Under the pieces are notes generated by a model, which saw only the letters and a list, made by a program, of their open reading frames with translations, searched no databases and was not told where the DNA came from. Source: Zhihengliuella sp. ISTPL4 (GTDB lineage: Bacteria > Actinomycetota > Actinomycetes > Actinomycetales > Microbacteriaceae). Taken from it: 64,000 nt of DNA. The stretch covers positions 3,068,727 to 3,132,726 of the forward strand of contig NZ_CP025422.1 of assembly GCF_002848265.1 (NCBI RefSeq), given 5' to 3'. The stretch's first letter is position 1; the number at the start of each line of letters is the position of its first letter. A program made the translations under genes and the position numbers. Shown in pieces: positions 35,606 through 45,745 of the stretch.

Positions 35606-35622
35606 GTGCAGATTATCTGCAC
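35606..35622. promoter_or_regulatory. 17-bp perfect palindrome GTGCAGATTATCTGCAC
   Basis: Eight-base arms around one central T. It lies between the hsp20 transcription start (about 35631) and the hsp20 coding region, and is probably the operator of the adjacent MerR-type regulator. It does not match the HAIR consensus (CTTGAGT-N7-ACTCAAG) of HspR. Confidence 0.6.
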
Positions 35623-35637
35623 CTGAGGTATAGATTT

Positions 35638-35666
35638 GTTATAGAACACGAGCAGGAATCTTGCAA
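35638..35666 (-). promoter_or_regulatory. hsp20 promoter, TTGCAA-17-TATAAC
   Basis: On the minus strand -35 TTGCAA (35661-35666), 17 bases, -10 TATAAC (35638-35643). Near-consensus spacing. Confidence 0.6.
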
Positions 35667-35691
35667 CCCCGATCAGGAGACGAGGGCATCC

Positions 35692-36000
35692 ATGACCGCA
35701 CGCGACTCGCGCACCCCGCTCTACGGCATCGCGGTGGCCGCGCAGCTCGTCGACCTGCCCGAGGCGACGATCCGGCTCTTCGAGAGCAAGGGGCTGCTCG
35801 CGCCCGCCCGGAGCGACGGCGGCACCCGTCGGTACAGCGATGACGACATCACCCGTCTGCGTCGCGCCGCCGAGCTCCGCGGCGACGGCATCAACATTGC
35901 AGGAATCGCCCGGGTCCTCGACCTGCAGGACGAGAACGCGGGCCTCCGGGAAGCTCTCGATGCGGAGGGGCCGGGACGACAGCGTCCCGACCGCGACTGA
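35692..36000 (+). CDS. MerR family regulator, HspR-like
   Basis: A 102-residue MerR protein divergent from hsp20. The DNA-binding part is YGIAVAAQLVDLPEATIRLF, ESKGLLAPARSDGGTRRYSD and DDITRLRRAAEL, the layout of HspR (YVISVAAELSGMHPQTLRxYE-like). It ends soon after a short coiled segment, as HspR proteins do. It most likely represses hsp20 and itself through the palindrome at 35606-35622, with release on heat or protein stress. That control is inferred from position. Confidence 0.8.
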   Translation: MTARDSRTPLYGIAVAAQLVDLPEATIRLFESKGLLAPARSDGGTRRYSDDDITRLRRAAELRGDGINIAGIARVLDLQDENAGLREALDAEGPGRQRPDRD

Positions 36001-36033
36001 CACCCGGCGGGCAGCCGGCATGGAGGACGCCGC

Positions 36034-36039
36034 TACGCT
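36034..36039 (+). promoter_or_regulatory. -10 hexamer TACGCT, leaderless start
   Basis: TACGCT, six bases, then the ATG at 36046. Confidence 0.5.
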
Positions 36040-36045
36040 TTCCGC

Positions 36046-37776
36046 ATGGAAGCCGGGATCTTCTACGTCCTCGTCGGAGCTGTCGCCGTCGCTGCTGTGG
36101 CGCGCTGGCGCGGCTGGCCCGCCCCGCTGCTCGTCACCGTCGTGGCGCTCGCCGCCTCGTTCCTGCCGTTCGTGCCGGAGCTGGAGATCGACGGACATCT
36201 GCTGCTCGGGCTCGTGCTGCCGCCGCTGCTGTATTCCGCCGCCCTCGACGTCTCCTTCGTCGGGTTCAAGCGCAGCCTGCCGCAGATCCGCCGTCTCGGC
36301 ATCTGGCTGGTGCTGCTCACCGCGTTCGCCGTGGGACTCGTGGCCTGGTGGATCCTGCCGTCGCTCACGCTGCCCGGCGCGCTGCTGCTCGGCGCCATCG
36401 TCGCCCCGCCGGACGCGGTGTCGGCGGCGGCGATCGGCCGTCGTCTCGGTCTGCCCCGCCGGATCATGACGGTGCTGTCGGGCGAGAGCCTCATCAACGA
36501 CGCGACCTCGCTCACGCTCTACCGGGTGTTCGCCGCCATCCTCGCCGGGGCGACGCTGACCGTCTGGGATGGGGTCTGGCAGTTCCTCCTCGCGGTCGGT
36601 GTGGGCGTGGGGATCGGGCTCGTGTTCGGGATCGTGCTGCACCAGCTCCGCATGCGCATCGGCGACCCCGTCGTGATCGGCACGTTCGGCCTGCTCGCTC
36701 CGTTCGGCGCGTATAACATCGCGGAACATCTGCTCGGCTCCGGCGTCCTCGCGGTCGTGGCCATGGGCCTCTTCGTCGGCTTCAACGCCCCGCGCACCGA
36801 CTACACGACCCGGCAGCAGGAGGCGCCGCTGTGGCTCTCAGCCGATCTGCTGCTGGAGAGCTTCGTGTTCGCCTACATCGGCCTGCAGTTCCCGCGGGTG
36901 CTCAGCGATCTCGGCAGCGAGTCGGTGGGGCACATCCTCCTGCTCTCCGGCGCCGTGCTGCTCGTGGTGCTCGTCGTGCGGCCGCTCTACATCTACCCGA
37001 TCAGCGCGTGGTCGAACTTCCAGGACCGTCGCCGGCTCGCCCGCATGGATCGCGGCATCGCATCCGGGGAGTTCGACGAACGGCGACGGCGGTCCCGGCG
37101 GTGGCGTGACCAGAGCACGGATGAGCTGCGGACGCAGATCGTCCGGGAGCGCATGGCGGGCCTGCGGCTCACGTGGAAGGACAACGCGGTCATCTCGTGG
37201 GCGGGGATGCGCGGCGTGGTGACCCTTGCGATCGCGGTTGCTGCCGCGGATCTGGCAGGGCTCGACACCGAGGCCGCGCATGCCATCGTCGTCGTCGCGT
37301 TCATCGTCACGGTGGGCACGCTCCTGCTGCAGGGGCTCACGCTTCCGCTGCTCATCCGGCGTCTGGAGATCGCGGGGGATGAGGAGCACGAGGAGGATGT
37401 GGCGGCCCTGGAGATGGTGAAAGCCAAGAGCCGCGAGGCCGGCAAGGCGTACCTCGCGGAGAAGCGCCGGGAGTGGGAGCAGAAGCACGGCGAGGTCGAC
37501 CTCGGGATGTTCGATGCCTTCACCCAGCGCATGACCCGGGTGGAGAAGGACACCGACGATGCGCAGCAGGTCGAGGACACCGTCGCCCGTCCGTCCTACG
37601 ACGACCTCGTCGCCCTGACGAAGGGATGGTTGCAGGTGCGGAGGGAGATCCTCGTCGCGGAGCGGGATGCCGGAGAGCTCGACGAGGAGGTCATGCGGGA
37701 GCTGCTGGCCGCGATGGACGCCGAGGAGCTCGCACTCGACACCCGCGGCGCGACTCGCCCCCTGAGCCGCAACTGA
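36046..37776 (+). CDS. Na+/H+ antiporter, CPA1 (NhaP/NhaK-like)
   Basis: A 576-residue antiporter with about 12 membrane helices in the first 440 residues. The ion-binding segment APPDAVSAAAIGRRLGLPRR and the following VLSGESLINDATSLTLYR contain the conserved acidic and Asn-Asp residues of cation-proton antiporters. ISWAGMRGVVTLAIAVAAA matches the late conserved helix. A cytoplasmic tail of about 140 residues is charged and helical. It exports Na+ (or K+/Li+) in exchange for protons and supports pH and salt tolerance. Confidence 0.9.
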   Translation: MEAGIFYVLVGAVAVAAVARWRGWPAPLLVTVVALAASFLPFVPELEIDGHLLLGLVLPPLLYSAALDVSFVGFKRSLPQIRRLGIWLVLLTAFAVGLVAWWILPSLTLPGALLLGAIVAPPDAVSAAAIGRRLGLPRRIMTVLSGESLINDATSLTLYRVFAAILAGATLTVWDGVWQFLLAVGVGVGIGLVFGIVLHQLRMRIGDPVVIGTFGLLAPFGAYNIAEHLLGSGVLAVVAMGLFVGFNAPRTDYTTRQQEAPLWLSADLLLESFVFAYIGLQFPRVLSDLGSESVGHILLLSGAVLLVVLVVRPLYIYPISAWSNFQDRRRLARMDRGIASGEFDERRRRSRRWRDQSTDELRTQIVRERMAGLRLTWKDNAVISWAGMRGVVTLAIAVAAADLAGLDTEAAHAIVVVAFIVTVGTLLLQGLTLPLLIRRLEIAGDEEHEEDVAALEMVKAKSREAGKAYLAEKRREWEQKHGEVDLGMFDAFTQRMTRVEKDTDDAQQVEDTVARPSYDDLVALTKGWLQVRREILVAERDAGELDEEVMRELLAAMDAEELALDTRGATRPLSRN

Positions 37777-37789
37777 CTCCTCCTTCCCT

Positions 37790-37870
37790 TCGACCCACCC
37801 CCTTCCGGTCGACCCACCCCCTTCCGCCCGTCCGCAACGGGCCGGGGCGCACGCAAAGGGGTGGCTCGAC
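37790..37870. repeat. GACCCACCCC-type hairpin repeat, copy 1
   Basis: TCGACCCACCCCCTTCCG occurs twice in tandem (37790-37807 and 37809-37826). AAGGGGTGGCTCGA near 37856-37869 is its partial reverse complement. GGGCCGGGGCGCAC (37839-37852) is shared exactly with the copy at 39926-40011. Confidence 0.65.
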
Positions 37871-37892
37871 AGGGGAGGGAGAGGGAGACGAA

Positions 37893-37930
37893 GAGCGCCC
37901 CACCTCCTGGATACAGGAGGTGGGGCGCTC
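37893..37930. terminator. Strong bidirectional stem-loop
   Basis: A perfect 17-bp stem (GAGCGCCCCACCTCCTG at 37893-37909, mirrored at 37914-37930) with a GATA loop. It lies between the convergent antiporter and symporter genes and can end both transcripts. Confidence 0.8.
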
Positions 37931-37945
37931 GTGAAGGAGACGGGA

Positions 37946-39367
37946 TCAGCGGGCGCCGGCGGGCTCCGGGGTGGAGGTGGCGTCCGTCTCGGGAGCATCG
38001 TCACCGGAGTCATCGGCGAAGGGCAGGCCCTCGCGAGGCGCGTTGTAGAGCTCCTCGTTCAAGATGCCCTCGCGCTTCGCGACGATCGCGGGGACGAGCG
38101 CCTGGCCGGCGACGTTCACGGCCGTGCGGCCCATGTCGAGGATCGGGTCGATCGCGAGCAGCAGGCCGACGCCCTCGAGCGGCAGGCCCAGGGTCGACAG
38201 CGTCAGCGTGAGCATGACGACCGCGCCCGTCGTGCCGGCGGTGGCGGCGGAGCCGACGACCGACACGATCACGATGAGCAGGTACTGCACGAAGTTCAGC
38301 TCGATGCCGAAGAACTGCGCGACGAAGATCGCGGCGATGGCCGGGTAGATCGCGGCGCAGCCGTCCATCTTCGTCGTCGCGCCCAGCGGCACGGCGAAGG
38401 AAGCGTACGAGCGGGGCACGCCGAGGTTGCGCTCGGTCACGCGCTCCGTGAGGGGCAGGGTGCCGATGGAGGAACGGCTCACGAAGGCGAGCTGCACCGC
38501 CGGCCACACACCCGAGAAGTACTGCTTGATGGAGAGACCGTGCGTGCGCACCAGGATCGGGTACACGACGAACAGCACGAGCGCGAGGCCGATGTAGACG
38601 GCCGCGGCGAACCAGCCGAGCGACGCCAGCTTCTCCCAGCCGTACTTGATGACGGCCGAGCCGATGAGGCCGAACGTGCCGAGCGGAGCGATACGGATGA
38701 TCCACCACAGCACGCGCTGGATGACCTTGAGCAGCGACTCGGTGAAGACGAGGAACGGCTCGGCCTTCTTGCCGGCCTTGAGTGCCGCGATGCCGACGAC
38801 GGCCGCGACCACGATCACCTGGAGGATGTTGAAGCCGACGCTCGAGGTAAACGTGCCCTCGGTGGCTCCGGGGGAGGTGCTGACGGTCAGGCCGAGGAAG
38901 TTCTGCGGGATGAGGCCGAGGAGGAAGTTCCACCACGTGCCGACCGTGTACGGCTCGCCCGGCTCCAGGCCCTCGCCGGCACGGCTGCCCGGCTGGATCA
39001 CGAGGCCGAGGACGATGCCGATGATGACCGCGATGAAAGCGGTGATCGCGAACCACAGGATCGTCTGCCCGGCGAGGCGGGCGGCGTTCTGTACGCGACG
39101 GAGGTTCGAGATGCTCGCGACGATCGCGGTGAAGATCAGCGGGACGACGGCTGCGCGGAGCAGCGTGACGTAGGAGCTGCCGATCGTGTCGAGGGTGGCC
39201 GACAGTCCGGTCGGGTTCTCGGCCGTGGCGCCGAGCTGGCGGCCGATGAGACCGGCGGCGATGCCGAGAACGAGGGCGGCGATGATCTGGAAGCCGAACG
39301 AGGTCAGCAGCTTCCGGACCGGCCCGCGGGTGTCTGGCGCCTTCTGGGCGCGTGCGGTGGTGCTCAT
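37946..39367 (-). CDS. Dicarboxylate/amino acid:cation symporter (DAACS family)
   Basis: A 473-residue secondary transporter for dicarboxylates or acidic or neutral amino acids, coupled to Na+ or H+. It has about eight helices plus re-entrant loops. Diagnostic blocks are the serine-rich FVSRSSIGTLPLTE (hairpin 1), VPLGATTKMDGCAAIYPAIA (helix 7 with the cation-binding motif in variant form) and ILDMGRTAVNVAGQALV (helix 8). ATG 39367 is chosen; GTG 39406 would add 13 residues. The N- and C-termini are polar extensions. Confidence 0.88.
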   Translation of the reverse strand: MSTTARAQKAPDTRGPVRKLLTSFGFQIIAALVLGIAAGLIGRQLGATAENPTGLSATLDTIGSSYVTLLRAAVVPLIFTAIVASISNLRRVQNAARLAGQTILWFAITAFIAVIIGIVLGLVIQPGSRAGEGLEPGEPYTVGTWWNFLLGLIPQNFLGLTVSTSPGATEGTFTSSVGFNILQVIVVAAVVGIAALKAGKKAEPFLVFTESLLKVIQRVLWWIIRIAPLGTFGLIGSAVIKYGWEKLASLGWFAAAVYIGLALVLFVVYPILVRTHGLSIKQYFSGVWPAVQLAFVSRSSIGTLPLTERVTERNLGVPRSYASFAVPLGATTKMDGCAAIYPAIAAIFVAQFFGIELNFVQYLLIVIVSVVGSAATAGTTGAVVMLTLTLSTLGLPLEGVGLLLAIDPILDMGRTAVNVAGQALVPAIVAKREGILNEELYNAPREGLPFADDSGDDAPETDATSTPEPAGAR

Positions 39368-39457
39368 TGAGGTGGGGACTCCAGAATCGCGGCGCGCCGG
39401 GTGCACGCCATGAGGCTCAACGCTAGGAGAGCCTGAGAATTCCCTGGGCGGATATGA

Positions 39458-39497
39458 CGAAGGATGACGGCCACCCTCCCACGGCCGTCATCCTTCG
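39458..39497. terminator. 15-bp stem-loop
   Basis: CGAAGGATGACGGCC (39458-39472) is mirrored perfectly at 39483-39497 around a ten-base loop. It lies just after the minus-strand lipoprotein stop at 39511, so it most likely terminates that gene. Confidence 0.75.
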
Positions 39498-39510
39498 CTG
39501 CGATCCGCCG

Positions 39511-39852
39511 TCAGGGCGTGACGCAGTTCTGAAGGTTGTCCTGGATGATCTGGGTCGTGAGGGCCTTGTCGGCCTCGTCCCGCTGCTTGTCCTCGCCGTC
39601 GGCGATGTAGCCGAGGGTCTCGTCGCTGAGGTCGGAGTCGACGAGCGCTTCGGCCAGACAGGTGGCGGCGTCGTCGGTCATGGCCTCCTCCTGTGCGGTG
39701 CCCTCGAAGACCTTCTGGATGCCGTCGGCGACGTCGTCGACCGAGGGGCGGCTGTCTCCCGCGCAGGCGGCGAGGGAGAAGGCGAGGGCAGCGGCCGGGA
39801 CGATCGCCAGAAGGCGGAGGCCGCGACGCGAAGGGATGCGGGTGCTGGTCAT
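39511..39852 (-). CDS. Small lipoprotein, hypothetical
   Basis: A 113-residue secreted lipoprotein. The positively charged start (RIPSRRGLRL) is followed by a hydrophobic core and the lipobox LAAC (residues 26-29). The mature part is acidic, contains two further cysteines (DDAATCLAEAL and NLQNCVTP) that may form a disulfide, and reads as all-helical. Its role is unknown. On the minus strand TAGCGT lies seven bases before the ATG, suggesting a leaderless message. Confidence 0.65.
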   Translation of the reverse strand: MTSTRIPSRRGLRLLAIVPAAALAFSLAACAGDSRPSVDDVADGIQKVFEGTAQEEAMTDDAATCLAEALVDSDLSDETLGYIADGEDKQRDEADKALTTQIIQDNLQNCVTP

Positions 39853-39859
39853 GCGGGTG

Positions 39860-39865
39860 ACGCTA
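39860..39865 (-). promoter_or_regulatory. -10 hexamer TAGCGT, leaderless start
   Basis: On the minus strand TAGCGT, seven bases, then the ATG at 39852. Confidence 0.4.
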
Positions 39866-39925
39866 TCCACTCACAGCCGACTCATAGAAGGGGCTTGCGG
39901 CGCGTCATGTTTTCATGCACGCCCG

Positions 39926-40011
39926 CCGCCGACCCACCCCTTTGCGCGCGCCCCGGCCCCTTACGTGCGTCCGTAGGGGGCCGGGGCGCACAGAAGGGGG
40001 TGGGTCGGCGG
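39926..40011. repeat. GACCCACCCC-type hairpin repeat, copy 2
   Basis: An 86-base near-perfect hairpin. CCGCCGACCCACCCCTT at its left end is mirrored by AAGGGGGTGGGTCGGCGG at its right end with one bulged G, and GCGCCCCGGCCCC / GGGGCCGGGGCGC continue the stem. It begins two bases after the minus-strand Xre gene stop, so it doubles as a terminator. Confidence 0.75.
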
Positions 40012-40012
40012 A

Positions 40013-40249
40013 TCACCGGTCGGCGAGGACGAGCAGGTCGCCGACCTCGCAGTCGAGCGCGTCGCAGATGGCCCGCAGGGTGGAGTAGCGGATCGCGCGG
40101 GCGCGGTCGTTCTTCAGGACGGACAGGTTCACGATGCTGACGCCGACGGCGGCGCTCAGCTCCGTCAGCGTCATCCCGCGAGCCGCCAGCAGCTCGTCCA
40201 GACGGCAGTGGATGCCCGTGAACTCGTCGTCGCTCTCCGCCGGGCTCAC
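40013..40249 (-). CDS. Xre-type helix-turn-helix regulator (YozG-like)
   Basis: A 78-residue single-domain regulator. The HTH_26-like core is RLDELLAARGMTLTELSAAV, GVSIVNLSVLKNDRARAIR and YSTLRAICDALDCEVGDLL. The GTG at 40249 overlaps the stop of the upstream membrane gene (GTGA). In many bacteria such small regulators pair with DUF2975 membrane proteins, as here. It is the last gene of a three-gene operon and may control it through the palindrome at 41526-41564. Confidence 0.85.
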   Translation of the reverse strand: MSPAESDDEFTGIHCRLDELLAARGMTLTELSAAVGVSIVNLSVLKNDRARAIRYSTLRAICDALDCEVGDLLVLADR

Positions 40250-40881
40250 ACCAGCCCCTCCGTCTCCTTCTCCAGCACGACCTTCTCCTGTTGCAGCCGG
40301 ATGCCGCGACGGAAGGCGACGGCGATCAACCCGACGGTGACCCCGGTGGCGAAGATCGGCGCGATCGCCCAGAACTCGATCGGGTGCACGGGTTCCCCGT
40401 CGCCGAGTCCGAGCGCCGCGGTCACGCCGTTGCGCCCCATGGTCTCGAGCATCACGATCGCGATCGGCGCGAGCACGAGCGTCCAGCCGATCACGTCGAA
40501 GGCGCGTGCGTTGCCCGGTACGAAGAACCGGCCGCGGAGGAAGTTCCAGGCGACGAGCGTCACCGCGCCGATGATGGCGACGGCGGCCAGGGCCCACAGT
40601 GCGATGGCCGCGACGATGGCGGCGATCGAGACGCCGTTCACCCCGGTCGCGAAGACCATCGCCTCCTGCGCGATGCCCTCGACGGAGATCTGCCCGGAGT
40701 CGGTGGTCGCCGAGATCGGCTGTTCGTCGATGGGGATCGACCGCGCGATCCCGGCGTCCCGGAAGGTGCTGCCGACGCGCAGTGTCGTCGCGAGGCCGAC
40801 GGTCACGAGGGCCGCCGCCGCATAGAGGATGACGGTGATCGCATCGGCCCGCTCGGAGCGGGTGGCGGTGTCGGTGGCCAT
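40246..40881 (-). CDS. DUF2975-like membrane protein
   Basis: A 211-residue protein with four predicted membrane helices (ITVILYAAAALVTVGLATTL, IAAIVAAIALWALAAVAII, IGWTLVLAPIAIVML, WAIAPIFATGVTVGLIAVAF). An extracytoplasmic loop follows helix 1, and the C-terminal tail RGIRLQQEKVVLEKETEGLV is charged. Layout and the neighbouring Xre gene fit DUF2975. The tail ends in TEGLV, like the paralogous upstream protein. Its start overlaps the upstream stop by one base (TGATG). Function unknown. Confidence 0.7.
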   Translation of the reverse strand: MATDTATRSERADAITVILYAAAALVTVGLATTLRVGSTFRDAGIARSIPIDEQPISATTDSGQISVEGIAQEAMVFATGVNGVSIAAIVAAIALWALAAVAIIGAVTLVAWNFLRGRFFVPGNARAFDVIGWTLVLAPIAIVMLETMGRNGVTAALGLGDGEPVHPIEFWAIAPIFATGVTVGLIAVAFRRGIRLQQEKVVLEKETEGLV

Positions 40882-41504
40882 CAGACCAGTCCTTCCGTGT
40901 CGCGCTGCAGGCGGCGGCCGATCGTGAACACGCCCGCCACGAGGGCCAGGGCGAACGCCCACCCCACCGGCGCGAGGTCGAACTGCACGAGGAGCGTCCA
41001 CAGCACGTCCTCCACGGCGCGGTCCGTCGCGGCCAGATCCTTCACGATCTCGGCCCGGCCGATGCCACCGGCGAGCTGCCCGAACAGCGTGCCCGCCATG
41101 AGCAGGCAGGCGGCGACGGCGAACATCCACCCGAGGGAGGCGCGGAATGGGCGGGAGCGGATGAGGGAGACGCCGAGCCACCAGACCACCGCGCAGAGGG
41201 CGATCGTGGCGAGCGCGGGGAGCGCCGTCTCGAGCAGCAGCAGCCAGCGGGCAGCCGCGGGCGGCGCAGTGAGCGTGACGAGGGCGGAGTCGACGGCGGC
41301 TCCCTCGATTCCGGCCACGCCGTCGAGCGCGGAGAGGTCGACGTCGTGCACCGGCATCACGACCGTCGGCGACGGGGCGAACAGAGCACCGGCGGCCTGC
41401 GCGACGGCGACGACGGCGCCGATCCCGACGCTGACGGCGCCGGTCGCGATGAGCCCGAGCGCGATGCCGTCGACGAGCGAAGGACGTCTTTCCGTGGCGA
41501 GCAT
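40881..41504 (-). CDS. Membrane protein, DUF2975-like paralogue
   Basis: A 207-residue protein with four predicted helices (IALGLIATGAVSVGIGAVVA, ALPALATIALCAVVWWLGV, LGWMFAVAACLLMAGTLF, VGWAFALALVAGVFTIG) and a large loop after the first. The end RRLQRDTEGLV mirrors the end of the next protein (KETEGLV), so the two are probably tandem paralogues. AGGAGGAGCTC before the ATG is a strong ribosome site. It is the first gene of the operon behind a 39-bp palindrome. Confidence 0.65.
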   Translation of the reverse strand: MLATERRPSLVDGIALGLIATGAVSVGIGAVVAVAQAAGALFAPSPTVVMPVHDVDLSALDGVAGIEGAAVDSALVTLTAPPAAARWLLLLETALPALATIALCAVVWWLGVSLIRSRPFRASLGWMFAVAACLLMAGTLFGQLAGGIGRAEIVKDLAATDRAVEDVLWTLLVQFDLAPVGWAFALALVAGVFTIGRRLQRDTEGLV

Positions 41505-41525
41505 GAGCTCCTCCTGAGAGTCTGA

Positions 41526-41564
41526 GTTTATCGACTTTCGTTAACATAACGACTGTCGATAAAC
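41526..41564. promoter_or_regulatory. 39-bp near-perfect palindrome upstream of the DUF2975/Xre operon
   Basis: GTTTATCGAC (41526-41535) is mirrored exactly by GTCGATAAAC (41555-41564), and TCGTTA / TAACGA continue the dyad inward. It is unusually AT-rich for the region. Probable operator and promoter core. Confidence 0.65.
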
Positions 41565-41679
41565 CCGTCAAGGCCTCGCTATGCCCACGGCGAACACGGG
41601 CATACCCGCCATTCCTGGTCGTTACTCTCGATGTACAAGCGCTTCATGCGTCTTCGCCCCGTGCGAATAAGGAGTCAAC

Positions 41680-44211
<2,532 letters not shown>

Positions 44212-44227
44212 TCCTCGACACGGTCAC

Positions 44228-44261
44228 CGAAGGGGCGGATGCGACAGCATCCGCCCCTTCG
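44228..44261. terminator. clpC terminator stem-loop
   Basis: A perfect 15-bp stem, CGAAGGGGCGGATGC at 44228-44242 mirrored at 44247-44261, with a GACA loop, 16 bases after the clpC stop. Confidence 0.8.
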
Positions 44262-44322
44262 TCGTCTCCCCGGGATCTCCGAAGCTGTGCCGCGTCTGAG
44301 AGTCGTCGGGAGAGGCGGGTCC

Positions 44323-44328
44323 TAGGCT
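44323..44328 (+). promoter_or_regulatory. -10 hexamer TAGGCT, leaderless start
   Basis: TAGGCT, six bases, then the GTG at 44335. Confidence 0.55.
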
Positions 44329-44334
44329 GGTCGG

Positions 44335-44835
44335 GTGAGCGCGTACATCGTCCGGCCGGCCCGCAGCGCCGACATCGTCAGCATCCGGAACCTGCTCCAG
44401 CCGATGGTGGAGCAGCGCATCCTGCTCGGCAAGGATCTCGCCGTGCTCTACGGCGCCGTGCAGGAGTTCGTCGTCGCCGAGGCGGACGGGGAGCTGATCG
44501 GCTGCGGCGCGCTGCACGTGATCTGGGAGGACCTCGGCGAGGTGCGTACCCTGCTCGTCCGCGACTACTGGCTCCATCACGGCGTCGGTCGGGCGATCGT
44601 CGAGCGGCTGGAGGAGAACGCGCGGGCGCTCGGGCTCACGCGCCTGTTCTGCCTCACGTTCGAGGTCGACTTCTTCGGACGTCGCGGGTTCACGCCCATC
44701 GGGGAGCAGGTCGTCGATCCCGACGTGTACTCGCAGCTCCTGCGCAGCGGTGACGCCGGCGTCGAGGAGTTCCTCGACCTCGCGCACGTGAAGCCGAACA
44801 CCCTCGGCAACACCCGCATGCTCAAGGTGCTCTGA
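44335..44835 (+). CDS. argA: Amino-acid N-acetyltransferase (short N-acetylglutamate synthase)
   Basis: A 166-residue GNAT enzyme that acetylates glutamate in the first step of arginine synthesis. It lacks the N-acetylglutamate-kinase-like domain of E. coli ArgA and matches the short actinobacterial form. LLGKDLAVLYGAVQEFVVAE, IGCGALHVIWEDLGEVRTL, HGVGRAIVERLEENAR and EFLDLAHVKPNTLGNTRML are characteristic. The GTG is placed by the TAGGCT hexamer six bases upstream. No other arg genes are adjacent. Confidence 0.9.
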   Translation: MSAYIVRPARSADIVSIRNLLQPMVEQRILLGKDLAVLYGAVQEFVVAEADGELIGCGALHVIWEDLGEVRTLLVRDYWLHHGVGRAIVERLEENARALGLTRLFCLTFEVDFFGRRGFTPIGEQVVDPDVYSQLLRSGDAGVEEFLDLAHVKPNTLGNTRMLKVL

Positions 44836-44884
44836 GCCCCGGGCCACGACCTCGCGCCTCCCAGGCTCGCAGAGGGGGATCGCT

Positions 44885-44890
44885 TAACCT
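44885..44890 (+). promoter_or_regulatory. -10 hexamer TAACCT, leaderless start
   Basis: TAACCT, six bases, then the ATG at 44897. Confidence 0.5.
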
Positions 44891-44896
44891 GGAGGC

Positions 44897-45547
44897 ATGC
44901 CCCGTCAGTCCCCCGCCGTATACCGTCGTCGGCGGCTGGCCGTGCTGCTGGGGCTGATCCTCGTCCTCGCGATCGTCGGAGCCACCGTGTGGCTCCTCGT
45001 CGCCCGGCCGTGGGCGGCCACCGGTGGGCCGGAGTCCGGCCCGGCGCCGACCTCTTCGGTTACCACCGCCCCCACACCTTCCGATTCCGCCTCCCCGGGT
45101 CCCTCGCCGTCGCCCTCCGTTGATGCCACTCCGGCCGTCGTCGCCTGTGAAGCGAAGGACGTCGAGGTGAAGGCCGTGACGGACGCCGAGTCGTACGCGG
45201 ACGGCGCCTCGCCGCAGCTCTCGATCTCCCTCACCAACAAAGGCGCCACGGACTGCACGCTCGATGTCGGCTCCGCGACGCAGGTGTTCACCATCTCCAG
45301 CGGCTCCGACGTGTGGTGGCGCTCGACGGACTGCCAGGAGAACCCGAGCAGCATGATCGCCACGCTCACCGCGGGGTCCACCGTCGTGAGCAAGGAGCCG
45401 GTCGTCTGGGATCGGACGCGCTCCAGCGTCGAGACGTGCGCGCAGGAGAACCGGCAACGCGCGCCGGGCGGAGGAGCGTCGTACCACGTGGGCGTCTCGA
45501 TCGGCGGCTTCCCGGCTGCGTCCACCACGCAGATCCTGCTGTACTGA
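44897..45547 (+). CDS. Membrane-anchored extracytoplasmic protein, DUF4232-like
   Basis: A 216-residue protein with one N-terminal anchor helix (LAVLLGLILVLAIVGATVWL, about 13-32) after a basic start. A Pro/Ser/Thr-rich linker (about 40-75) leads to an outer domain of about 135 residues. The domain begins ACEAKDVEVKAVTDA and continues as a beta-sandwich-like fold with several cysteines (TDCTLDVG, STDCQENP, VETCAQEN), resembling DUF4232. The function is unknown, presumably at the cell surface. It is followed by the small-RNA locus. Confidence 0.65.
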   Translation: MPRQSPAVYRRRRLAVLLGLILVLAIVGATVWLLVARPWAATGGPESGPAPTSSVTTAPTPSDSASPGPSPSPSVDATPAVVACEAKDVEVKAVTDAESYADGASPQLSISLTNKGATDCTLDVGSATQVFTISSGSDVWWRSTDCQENPSSMIATLTAGSTVVSKEPVVWDRTRSSVETCAQENRQRAPGGGASYHVGVSIGGFPAASTTQILLY

Positions 45548-45566
45548 GTCCCGACCGGGATCTGTG

Positions 45567-45595
45567 CTGACAGGGGTCATTCTTTGGGATACCAT
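45567..45595 (+). promoter_or_regulatory. Small-RNA promoter, CTGACA-17-TACCAT
   Basis: -35 CTGACA (45567-45572), exactly 17 bases, -10 TACCAT (45590-45595). The predicted start point near 45602 has no open reading frame of note behind it. Confidence 0.6.
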
Positions 45596-45601
45596 AGAGG
45601 T

Positions 45602-45745
45602 GACTCTCCGCCTATGCGGCAACATGCCATCCCCAGTGGCGTCGAATCACAGCGTCCCCAGCGCTTCGACACCGCCGCTCGAGAGTCCGAGGGCCCTCTC
45701 GAGTACCCCAGTCCCCAATGGAGGACTCGAGAGGGCCCCAATCTT
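45602..45745 (+). ncRNA. Candidate structured small RNA with C-rich hairpin loops (6C-like)
   Basis: A gene-free 240-base gap holds a promoter, a foldable transcript and a terminator. GACTCTC (45602-45608) at the predicted 5' end pairs with GAGAGTC (45681-45687) and closes a branched structure. Inside are CCGC-CTAT-GCGG (45608-45619), GCCA-TCCCCAG-TGGC (45626-45640) and GTCGAA/TTCGAC (45641-45646, 45665-45670), which encloses GCG-TCCCCAG-CGC. A 14-bp stem (45691-45704, 45725-45738) with another CCCC-bearing loop is followed by ATCTTTCTCC. Repeated exposed TCCCCAG loops recall the actinobacterial 6C RNA, but the loops are shorter in C, so identity is uncertain. Confidence 0.6.

Noticed and set aside
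41575..41600. A possible ClgR-type site upstream of clpC
   Set aside because: CGCT and GGCG words are present but their spacing does not fit the ClgR pattern I recall (CGCYNANRGCG).
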